In this document: piece by piece, positions 44,141 to 52,020 of the stretch
How positions within the stretch are numbered: position 1 is the first letter of the stretch
Layout of the letters: the number at the start of each line of letters is the position of its first letter
Program-made: the position numbers and the translations under genes
The notes under the pieces: generated by a model
Databases searched by the model: none
What the model saw: the letters and a program-made list of their open reading frames with translations, nothing else
What the model was told of the DNA's origin: nothing
NCBI RefSeq assembly: GCF_022385335.1
Contig: NZ_CP092431.1
Span: 8,928,001-8,992,000 of the forward strand
Direction of reading: 5' to 3'
From: Streptomyces deccanensis
GTDB lineage: Bacteria > Actinomycetota > Actinomycetes > Streptomycetales > Streptomycetaceae
DNA length: 64,000 nt

Positions 44141-44467
44141 GCCGGGGCGCAACTCAGGGCGCACGCGCAACGCGTGCGCGCATTTCGCGTACGGACACAC
44201 CGAGAACGGGAGTCGGACGCGGAGAACTGGGAAGCATGCTTTCGGGTCCTACCGGAACGGGGCCCGTCGCGCCGGACAGGGGTATCGTCTGCTGTCTCGG
44301 CACGACTCAACCAATGGCTATGGCTGAGGGGTACCGGTTGGGGGGTGAGGAGGTGTGGGAGGCGACCGATCCGCGTGCACTTCCGCCGGAGTCGGCCACC
44401 TTCCGAGGCGCGAGAATCCATCCACCCCACGACAAGGACCCCGCTGACGCGGCACGTCGGGGGCTCC
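44141..44467 (+). other. Gap between fxsB1 and fxsC
   Basis: These 327 bases contain the fxsB1 hairpin and presumably the fxsC promoter. A frame opening at 44236 (MLSGPTGTG...) runs through into fxsC in another phase but is not recognised. I see no further FxSxx precursor. Confidence 0.5.
44159..44179 (+). terminator. Short hairpin after fxsB1
   Basis: A perfect nine-base stem GCGCACGCG/CGCGTGCGC with loop CAA, then GCATTTCG. It suggests that fxsA1-fxsB1 end here and fxsC-fxsT has its own promoter. Confidence 0.5.
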
Positions 44468-45805
44468 TTGGAACCGTATTTCTTCCTGAGCTATGCGCGC
44501 AGGCGCGGACCCCGGGTCCTCGTCAAGCGGTTTTACGACGATCTGTGCGCGGAATTACGCCAAGAACTGCGGCGATTACACAAGGGCAATACCGTTCCTT
44601 TCGACCGTCCATTTTTCGACGTCCAGTCCATTCAAGTGGGGCAGGACTGGAACGCCGCCCTGGGGGAGGCGCTCGGCCGCTGCCGGACCATGCTGGCGCT
44701 GTACACGCCCGACTACTTCAGAAGCGACTTCTGCGGTCGCGAATGGAAGGCGTTCGAGGACAGACAGCGCAGGCACAGAACAGTCACCGGTGTGGACGCG
44801 AAGGCTCTCATCCCCGTTCTGTGGGAACCGGTGCAGAACATTCCGTCGGGCGCGGCCCACATCCAGTACGACAATTTCGACTTCGGCGAGAACTACGCGC
44901 GCTGGGGCCTGCGCCGCATCCTGGTCGCGGACCCGGGAGGCGAGGAGTACCGCCGCATCGTCAACCTCATCGCGCACCAGGTCCTCATCGCCGCGGAGCA
45001 CTTCCGCATACTGCCGGTCAGTGGCCTGGACCTCACCGCACCGGAGGCCGCCGGCCCGTTCCCGTCCGCCGGCGAACGCGCGGAGCCCGGAAGCCACGCC
45101 CTGCTGCTCGTAGCCGCCCGGACCTCGGTGGAAGCGCACAACGGGGCGACGGATCCGGGGTGCCACGGGGACAGTCCGACGGACTGGAACCCCTACCACG
45201 CCGACAGTCCGGACCCGCTGGCCGTGAGGGCGAGCCGGCTTCTGGAGGAGCGTGGATTCGCGGTACGGACCGAGATCGTCTCGGACGCCATGGGGGCCAG
45301 TCTGGACGAGGCGCGTGGGCAGGGGCAGGTCGCGGTCCTCCTGGTGGAGGCGCTGGCAGCCGCGGACGAACCCTTCGGAAGGGCTCTTCGCGACTACGAC
45401 CGGAGCAACCACCCCGGCAGCGCGGCGATCGTTCCGTGCGCTCCGGAAGAAGCAGGTGACGGACCGCGCAGCAAGGCGTACTGGGAGGCGGTACGGAGCG
45501 CTCTGCCGTTCAACTGGGCGAAAGGAGTGGGGGATCCCCTGCCGCTGCTCCAATCCGGCGTCGGCCCGGACCAGTTCGACGGGGCGCTGCATGCCGTCGT
45601 GGTCAAGGTGCAGAACCACCTCGTCTCCTTTCTCGGCACGCTCAGAACCAGTCTCCTGGAGATGTCACAGAGCCTGCCCCCTTCCCTCCCGGTCCTGAGT
45701 TCCGCGGCACCGCCGCCCGACCGGCCGAGGCTCGCACCTCCACCGACACCTGCCCGCCCCGTCTTCGAACCGATTCCCATTGAAGAGCAGGAGCAGGACA
45801 GATGA
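44468..45805 (+). CDS. fxsC: TIR-like protein FxsC
   Basis: A 445-residue protein. It opens with EPYFFLSYARRRGP, a TIR-like fold beginning (FLSYA), and RCRTMLALYTPDYFRSDFCGREWKAFE is the following TIR helix region. The C-terminal domain (about residues 210-400) is the FxsC-specific part. The last 60 residues are proline-rich. Its role in the RiPP system is not known. TTA codons are present at positions 30 and 37. The TTG start is a judgement: homologous proteins begin just before this motif, and GGGGG lies upstream. Its stop overlaps fxsT (ATGA). Confidence 0.78.
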   Translation: MEPYFFLSYARRRGPRVLVKRFYDDLCAELRQELRRLHKGNTVPFDRPFFDVQSIQVGQDWNAALGEALGRCRTMLALYTPDYFRSDFCGREWKAFEDRQRRHRTVTGVDAKALIPVLWEPVQNIPSGAAHIQYDNFDFGENYARWGLRRILVADPGGEEYRRIVNLIAHQVLIAAEHFRILPVSGLDLTAPEAAGPFPSAGERAEPGSHALLLVAARTSVEAHNGATDPGCHGDSPTDWNPYHADSPDPLAVRASRLLEERGFAVRTEIVSDAMGASLDEARGQGQVAVLLVEALAAADEPFGRALRDYDRSNHPGSAAIVPCAPEEAGDGPRSKAYWEAVRSALPFNWAKGVGDPLPLLQSGVGPDQFDGALHAVVVKVQNHLVSFLGTLRTSLLEMSQSLPPSLPVLSSAAPPPDRPRLAPPPTPARPVFEPIPIEEQEQDR

Positions 45806-48800
45806 CCCATGACGACCGCGGCCGCGGCACCATCATCACCTTCTACTCCTTCAAGGGCGGCACGGGGCGCACCATGGCGCTGGTCAACACCGCCTGGATC
45901 CTGGCGAGCAACGGTCTGCGGGTGCTCGTCGTGGACTGGGACCTCGAAGCGCCCGGGCTCCACACCTATCTCCAGCCCTTGCTGGCCGACCCCGAACTCA
46001 CCGAGAGCGCCGGCATCATAGAGATGGTGAGCGCGTTCGCCCTGCGCGAGGCGCAGGTGAGTTCCGGAGTGGAGAACGGGCGGACGGCCGGCCACCAGTC
46101 GAACGGCGGCGGACTGTCCGAGCCCCCCGACCACCGCGAGCAGGCCCGGGTCGACCGCTATGTCGTCGGCACGGAACTACGGCTGCCACCGGGCGGGAAG
46201 CTGGACCTCCTGCCCGCCGGAGTGCAGGACGCCTCCGGCTACGCGGCCGCCGTCAGCAGCTTCGACTGGAGCACGTTCTTCCTCACCGGCGGTTCCGACT
46301 TCCTCAGGGCCCTGCGCGACGACATGGCCGCCCGGTACGACTACGTCCTGATCGACAGCAGGACCGGCCTCAGCGACACCGCGAGCATCTGCACGGTCGT
46401 CATGCCGGACATCGTCGTGGACTGCTTCACGCTCAGTCGCCAAGGGATCAACGGCGCGGCCCGCGTGGCGAACGCGATCCGCCGCAACGTGGAGGAGCGA
46501 CGCAACACCGGCAACTTCCACGACCACCGGGACATCCGTATCGTGCCCGTCCCCATGCGCGTGGAGGACGCGGGCGCCGAGCGTCTGGAGGCGGGCCGTT
46601 ACCAGGCGCGCAGCCTGTTCGCGCCCTTCCTCGACTGGGTGCCGCCCGAGGAGCAGGACCAGTACTGGAGCAGTGTCGAGATCCCCTACAAGGCCAGCTA
46701 CGCGTACGAGGAGATTCCCGCGACGGTGGGGGAGCGCCGCCAGGACGGCACCCTGCTCGTCGCCTTCGAACGGCTCACCGCCCGGCTCACCGACCACCGG
46801 GTCTCCCGTCTGAGCAACATGCCGGAGGCCTACCGGCTCACGCTGCGCGCCGAGTACGAGCGCACCTCGCCGATGATCCGCAAGGCGTTCTACGTCAGTT
46901 ACGCCGCGACCGACCGGCTGTGGGCCGACTGGGTCGTCACGGTGCTGCGGGCGGTCGGCTACGAGGCGACGCTCGCCCCGATCGAGTCGGACGACGTGGC
47001 GGCGACCTCCACGACTCCGACGGCGCTGGAACGCACACTGGCCGGCGAGGGCCGCATGCTGGTCCTGCTGTCCCCGCGCTATGTCGCGCTCCCGCCCGCG
47101 CGGGAGATCTGGCGCCAGACCAGCCGCAGGGACCCGGTCGGGCAGATCGGCATGGTCGTCCCGTTGCGGATCGACGACTCGCCGCCCTCGCCGGAGTTCG
47201 CCTCCCCCCTGGCGGTCGGTCTCGCGGGTGTCTCCGCCGAGGAGGCCGTGGCGCGACTGCTGGCCGCCGTCGACCGTGGCGGCTCGGGAGCGGATCCGGG
47301 GTCGCACGCGGCCGTCGCGGGTCTGGCCGCCGCGGCGCGGATCCCGGGGACACCGCCTCAGGTCATAGGGGGGCGTCCCCAGCGCAATGTCGTCTTCACC
47401 GGTCGCCGGACCACCATCGAACGACTGCGCGACAGTCTGCTCGCCGGCACCACGGCCGTACTCCCGCAGGCGCTGTTCGGACTCGGGGGTGTGGGCAAGA
47501 CACAGGTCGCGCTCGAGTACTCGTACCGCTTCGAGTCGGACTACGACCTCATCTGGTGGATCAAGGCCGCGGATCGGACCCAGATCCGACAGGACCTGAA
47601 CGCGCTGGCCGTGCAGCTCGGCATCCCCGTCGCCGGCAAGGACCTGACCGCGGTGTGCAACGAGGTGCTGGAGCGACTGAGGCGCGGCACGCCGTACGCC
47701 CGTTGGCTCCTCGTCTACGACAACGCCGAGAAACCGGCCGACCTCGACAATCTGGTTCCGGCCAGTGGGCCGGGCAAGCACATCCTCATCACCTCGCGGG
47801 ACCCGGCATGGGCGGAGCGCGCCGCACGCATCGAGGTGGACCTCTTCACCCGCTCGGAGAGCGTCGCTCTGCTGCGGCGCTACAACGAGGGGCTGGAGCC
47901 CGCGGAAGCCGCCCGGGTGGCCGAGGAACTCGGGGACTTCCCGCTCGCGGTGAGCCTGGCCGCCGCGTCACTGCTGGAGTCGGCCACGCCGGTGGACGCC
48001 TATGTGGACATGCTGCGCACCAAGATGTCGGACATTCTCGGGAGCCGTTCCGCTCCCGACTACCCGACGTCGGCGGCGGCGACCTGGTCACTCGAACGGT
48101 TGAAGGCTCGAACACCTGCGGCAGCCGTCCTCCTCGAACTGTGCGCGTTCTTCGGGCCGGACCCCATCCCGCGGGAGTTGCTCAGCAGTCGACCCGCGCT
48201 CGAATTGCTGGAACGCCACGACCGGAGCCTCTCCGATCCCCTGCTGATGAGTCGTCTTTATGGCGAAATTGTGCGAAATGGACTCGCGCAGGCCGACCAG
48301 CGGACGGACACTCTGACCATGCATCGCTTGATCCAACACGTGCTCCGGGACCAGCTCCCCGGCGAGCAGCAGGACACCATGAGGGGGCGGGCCCAGGCCG
48401 TACTGGGCCAGGCCAATCCGAAGGACCCGGACGAGTCCGAGAACTGGAAGAGCTACGCCGCGCTGCTCCCCCACCTCTGGCCCACCAAATCCGAGGAGAG
48501 CGACAACCTCGAGGTACGCCAGTGGATCTGTGACACCGTCCGCTACCTGTGGCGCAGCGGCGACGCGGACACGGCCAACAAGACGGCCGAGCGGGTGCTG
48601 GAGAGCTGGCTGCCACGCTTCGGCGAGGACGACGCCCTCGTACTGCGTCTGCGCACCGAACTCGGAAACGCCCTGCGCGACCAGGGCCGGCTGGCCGAGG
48701 CGTACGAGGTGACCCGCGACGTGTACGAGCGGGGCAGCCGGATCCTGGGGGAGGAGCACCCCTACACGCTCGGCGCGGCCATGAGCCTCGGATCTGACCT

Positions 48801-49857
48801 GCGCAGCGTCGGCCGGTACGCGGACGCGATGGAGAGCGACCGGGAGACGCTGCGGCGCACGCGCCGGGTCTTCGGCGAGAACCACCCCCGTGCGCTCGCG
48901 GCGGCCAACAACCTCGCCGTCTCCGAGTTCCTCTCGGGCAACAGGCGGGCGGCCCGCGAGACCAACCGGGACATCCTCACCCAGCGCCGGGAGATCTCAG
49001 GACCCGACCAGCGCGCCACCCTCAACTCCGCCACCAACTACGCCCGCGACCTGCGCGCGGCCGGCGCGTTCCGTGAGGCGCTGAAGCTCATCGAGGACAC
49101 ACTGAAGCGCAGCCGGGGCGCGCTCGGCCCGGACCACCTGATCACCTTCCGCGCCTCCCTCGGAGCCGCGATCCTCTACCGCCGACTCGGCCGGTACGAG
49201 GACGCGTACAAGCTGACGGACGAGATCTACGAGCGCGCGCTGAAACAGCTGGGCCCCGAGCACCCCGACACCCTGGCCATCGCGACGAACCTCTGCTCGG
49301 ACCTGTACGACCGAGGTGAGTCCGTGCGGGGGCGGGAGCTCGCCAAGGAAACCTTGGACAGCTATCAGGACAGGTTCGGCCCGGACCATGTCTTCACCCT
49401 CGCCTGCGGAGCCAACCTCGCCGTACTGCTCCGGCTGACCGGCGAGCCGGAGGCCGCTCTGGAACTGTCGACCCGGACGGTCGACCGCTTCCGCCGACTC
49501 CTCGGGCCGCGCCACCCCTACACCCTGACCTGCCTGCTGAACCATGCCACGGACCTGTCCGAGAGCGGGGACCACGCCGGGGCGGTGGCGGTGGGCCGCG
49601 AAGCGCACGAGGGGCTGACCGAGGTGCTCGGACCCGAGCACTACCTCGCCATCGCCGCGGCGTCGAACCTCGCGGCCGAACTCCGCCGCGACGATTCGGA
49701 GTCGGCGGAGCGGTCGCAGGAGGAAGCTGGCCGACTTCACGACGAGGCGGAGCGCCGAGCCGTCGACAGCCCGGAACTGGGGGGCGACCACCCCATGACC
49801 CGAGCCGTCACGCGCTGGCACCCCATCGACGCGGACATCGAGCCGCCGGTGACCTGA
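45802..49857 (+). CDS. fxsT: FxSxx-COOH system NB-ARC/tetratricopeptide protein FxsT
   Basis: A 1351-residue multidomain protein. Order: MinD/ParA-like P-loop FYSFKGGTGRTMAL (residues 14-27) with the deviant KGGTGR; a TIR-like region (KAFYVSYAATDRLWADW, near 357); an NB-ARC ATPase with FGLGGVGKTQVALEY near 561-575 and LLVYDNAE near 636; and TPR repeats of about 42 residues from 900 to 1310 (LGAAMSLGSDLRSVGRYADA and similar). The plan resembles STAND/NLR sensors. It overlaps fxsC by four bases. Two P-loop modules in one chain may mean regulated assembly. Membership in the Fxs system is firm; activity is unknown. Confidence 0.88.
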   Translation: MTHDDRGRGTIITFYSFKGGTGRTMALVNTAWILASNGLRVLVVDWDLEAPGLHTYLQPLLADPELTESAGIIEMVSAFALREAQVSSGVENGRTAGHQSNGGGLSEPPDHREQARVDRYVVGTELRLPPGGKLDLLPAGVQDASGYAAAVSSFDWSTFFLTGGSDFLRALRDDMAARYDYVLIDSRTGLSDTASICTVVMPDIVVDCFTLSRQGINGAARVANAIRRNVEERRNTGNFHDHRDIRIVPVPMRVEDAGAERLEAGRYQARSLFAPFLDWVPPEEQDQYWSSVEIPYKASYAYEEIPATVGERRQDGTLLVAFERLTARLTDHRVSRLSNMPEAYRLTLRAEYERTSPMIRKAFYVSYAATDRLWADWVVTVLRAVGYEATLAPIESDDVAATSTTPTALERTLAGEGRMLVLLSPRYVALPPAREIWRQTSRRDPVGQIGMVVPLRIDDSPPSPEFASPLAVGLAGVSAEEAVARLLAAVDRGGSGADPGSHAAVAGLAAAARIPGTPPQVIGGRPQRNVVFTGRRTTIERLRDSLLAGTTAVLPQALFGLGGVGKTQVALEYSYRFESDYDLIWWIKAADRTQIRQDLNALAVQLGIPVAGKDLTAVCNEVLERLRRGTPYARWLLVYDNAEKPADLDNLVPASGPGKHILITSRDPAWAERAARIEVDLFTRSESVALLRRYNEGLEPAEAARVAEELGDFPLAVSLAAASLLESATPVDAYVDMLRTKMSDILGSRSAPDYPTSAAATWSLERLKARTPAAAVLLELCAFFGPDPIPRELLSSRPALELLERHDRSLSDPLLMSRLYGEIVRNGLAQADQRTDTLTMHRLIQHVLRDQLPGEQQDTMRGRAQAVLGQANPKDPDESENWKSYAALLPHLWPTKSEESDNLEVRQWICDTVRYLWRSGDADTANKTAERVLESWLPRFGEDDALVLRLRTELGNALRDQGRLAEAYEVTRDVYERGSRILGEEHPYTLGAAMSLGSDLRSVGRYADAMESDRETLRRTRRVFGENHPRALAAANNLAVSEFLSGNRRAARETNRDILTQRREISGPDQRATLNSATNYARDLRAAGAFREALKLIEDTLKRSRGALGPDHLITFRASLGAAILYRRLGRYEDAYKLTDEIYERALKQLGPEHPDTLAIATNLCSDLYDRGESVRGRELAKETLDSYQDRFGPDHVFTLACGANLAVLLRLTGEPEAALELSTRTVDRFRRLLGPRHPYTLTCLLNHATDLSESGDHAGAVAVGREAHEGLTEVLGPEHYLAIAAASNLAAELRRDDSESAERSQEEAGRLHDEAERRAVDSPELGGDHPMTRAVTRWHPIDADIEPPVT

Positions 49858-49885
49858 CCTCCGCCGAGTGAACACGACACATCGC

Positions 49886-49921
49886 CCGGGTCCCGCAGAC
49901 CAGTTGGTCTGCGGGACCCGG
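49886..49921 (+). terminator. Terminator of the fxsC-fxsT unit
   Basis: A perfect 17-base-pair stem (CCGGGTCCCGCAGACCA paired with its complement) around GT begins 28 bases after the fxsT stop. Confidence 0.85.
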
Positions 49922-50132
49922 TGCACACTGGCCACAGCCTCACATCCGACGGGCCGGGGCGAGGCCCTCTCGCGCACCACCGGCGACTGGATCCACCTTC
50001 TGAGCGGTTTATGGTAATTCCTGATGTTTACTGGCGGTTCGTTGCTATTCTCCGTTCGGAGTTACGGCGTGATCGCCACCGCCGCATATGTCCCCCATCT
50101 GTTCAGGTTCCCGGGAGAACGGTGTCAGCCCT

Positions 50133-50291
50133 ATGGTTCCGTCAACCGCCCCCGCAGATCCCGACCTTGTCGTCGCGGACAACGCTCTGGGGCACGTCCT
50201 GCGCCGCGTGGAACACGAGGCCGCCGATCCGGACAGCACGCACTTCGCCGAGTTCGAGTCGTCGATCGACTTTGAAGCGCCGATGAGGTGA
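50133..50291 (+). CDS. fxsA: FxsA-like RiPP precursor 2 with C-terminal extension
   Basis: A 52-residue peptide that aligns with fxsA1: LGHVLRRVEHEAADPD matches FGQAVRRHLQERDG, and AEFESSI matches VVFESAL. The chain does not stop there: it continues DFEAPMR, so the FxS motif is not at the C terminus. Its stop overlaps the GTG of fxsB2 (GTGA). Start: ATG 50133, or GTG 50122 after GGGAG. Either a protease removes the tail or this maturase accepts internal FxS. Confidence 0.75.
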   Translation: MVPSTAPADPDLVVADNALGHVLRRVEHEAADPDSTHFAEFESSIDFEAPMR

Positions 50292-51538
50292 CCTCTCCGC
50301 CGGTTCCGCCGCCTCCGGCGCCCCTGCGCCAGTTCATCCTCAAAGTCCACAGTCGCTGCAACCTGGACTGTGACTACTGCTACGTCTACCACTCCGCCGA
50401 CACCAGCTGGCAGGCCAAACCCCGGGTGATGGACCTGACCGTCGCCGAGCAGGTGGGGCGGCGTGTCGTCGAGCACGCCGTGGCCCATCGGCTGTCCGAG
50501 GTGCGCGTAGTGCTGCACGGTGGGGAGCCGCTGTTGCTCGGGGCCCGGCGGCTCGGGGAACTGCTCGGGGTGGTCGAGCGGGGGCCCGCGGAGGCGGGGG
50601 TGCCCGTCCGTTTCTCCGTGCAGACCAACGGCGTGCTGCTCACCCCCGACATCCTGGACGTGCTGCGGCGGTACCGGGTCGGCGTCAGCGTCAGCCTCGA
50701 CGGCACCCGGGCCGGACACGACCGGCACCGGCGCTTCCCCCGGGGCCGGGGGAGCCATGGACGGGTGACGCAGGGCCTCGCTCGGCTCGGCGCGACCGAC
50801 TACCGGCACCTGTACGCCGGTCTGCTGTGCACGATCGACCTCGCCAACGACCCGGTCGAGACCTACGAGGCCCTGCTGGCCTCCCACCCTCCACGCGTCG
50901 ACCTCCTCCTGCCGCACGGCACTTGGGAGACCCTGCCCCCGGGACTCGCCGATCGGCGGCGGCGGATACCCACCGTCCCGCCCGTGACCGCCCGGGACGT
51001 GCCGGCCCCCACGGCGGCGACCCCCTACGCCGACTGGCTGCGGCAGGTGTTCGACCGCTGGTACGACGCACCCGTACGGGAGACGGGCATCCGGCTGTTC
51101 GAAGAGCTGATGGCCGGCGTCCTCGGGGGTTCGATGCGCACCGAGTCCGTCGGTCTGGCCCCGGCGACGCTGGCCGTCATCGAGACCGACGGTTCCATCG
51201 AGCAGTCCGACTCCCTCAAGGTCGCCTACGAAGGGGCGCCGGAGACGGGGCTCGATGTCTTCCGCCACAGCTTCGACGACGTCCTGGACGAGCCGCTGGT
51301 CCGTCAGCGGCAGTCCGGCGCCGCCGGACTCGGACCCACCTGCGGACGCTGCCCCCTGGTCACCGTGTGCGGGGGCGGCCTCTTCGCCCACCGGTACGCC
51401 CCCGGCAGCGGCTTCCGCAACCCCTCCGTGTACTGCGCCGACCTGGCCGCCCTGATCCTCCACATCCGGGGCCGGGTCCGGGCCGACCTCCCCGGGGCAC
51501 CGCTGGGCCTGCCCGAACTCGACGTCAGGGGCACGTAG
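50288..51538 (+). CDS. fxsB: Radical SAM/SPASM maturase 2 of the Fxs system
   Basis: A 416-residue paralogue of fxsB1 with C24-x3-C28-x2-C31 (CNLDCDYCYVY), LHGGEPLLLG, and a C-terminal CGRCPLVTVCGGG and YCADL. The body aligns without gaps of note to fxsB1 (for example VAVSLDGTRAGHDRHRRF against VSVSLDGTRAGHDRHRRF). Codon use is ordinary, and I see no TTA codon, unlike fxsB1. GTG start overlaps the precursor stop. It should modify the extended precursor 2. It ends 48 bases before tRNA-Pro. Confidence 0.88.
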   Translation: MTSPPVPPPPAPLRQFILKVHSRCNLDCDYCYVYHSADTSWQAKPRVMDLTVAEQVGRRVVEHAVAHRLSEVRVVLHGGEPLLLGARRLGELLGVVERGPAEAGVPVRFSVQTNGVLLTPDILDVLRRYRVGVSVSLDGTRAGHDRHRRFPRGRGSHGRVTQGLARLGATDYRHLYAGLLCTIDLANDPVETYEALLASHPPRVDLLLPHGTWETLPPGLADRRRRIPTVPPVTARDVPAPTAATPYADWLRQVFDRWYDAPVRETGIRLFEELMAGVLGGSMRTESVGLAPATLAVIETDGSIEQSDSLKVAYEGAPETGLDVFRHSFDDVLDEPLVRQRQSGAAGLGPTCGRCPLVTVCGGGLFAHRYAPGSGFRNPSVYCADLAALILHIRGRVRADLPGAPLGLPELDVRGT

Positions 51539-51585
51539 GGTAGGGTTTACCTGCGCGTTCACACGGAACTCCGTGACGAGCGCGA

Positions 51586-51659
<74 letters not shown>

Positions 51660-51678
51660 CTTTACGAAGTCGCAGGTC

Positions 51679-51713
51679 AGGGGCCGCTTCAGAGGAAATC
51701 TGAAGCGGCCCCT
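51679..51713 (+). terminator. Terminator of tRNA-Pro copy 2
   Basis: A perfect 15-base-pair stem (AGGGGCCGCTTCAGA and its complement) with loop GGAAA. Confidence 0.85.
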
Positions 51714-52020
51714 CGATCGTTCTTGGGGACCGCTCGGGGACCAGGGCGCCTGACGGGGCGGTGGCGCACCCTGACTCGGTCATGCCACGGGGCGGTCGCC
51801 AACTGGCCCTGACAAGGCCTCCGGACGTGCCGGTGTGTGATCAGGCAGCCGGCACGTCCGAGCACTGCGGGAGCGGCGATCGTCCGAAGGTCGGAGCGCG
51901 CCGGTCGGCGGCGGGACGCGTTCTCGGCCGGGTGGCCGCATGACGTCCCCCGCGATGCGGGTGTCATGGGTGTCATGAACGCGGCCGCACTCCGCGTACG
52001 GACCCTGCTGGACCGGCCGG
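51714..52020. other. Intergenic region before the NACHT gene
   Basis: No gene is recognised in these 307 bases, and no repeat of note. Short open frames overlap in several phases. The promoter of the NACHT gene should be here. Confidence 0.5.

Noticed and set aside
44236..44467. A third small precursor before fxsC
   Set aside because: No frame ends in FxSxx, and the frame from 44236 runs on without a plausible end.
46177..47781. A 534-codon open frame antisense to fxsT, and similar long antisense frames throughout
   Set aside because: High-GC DNA gives long open frames opposite real genes. The sense strand carries clear conserved motifs and the antisense products do not.
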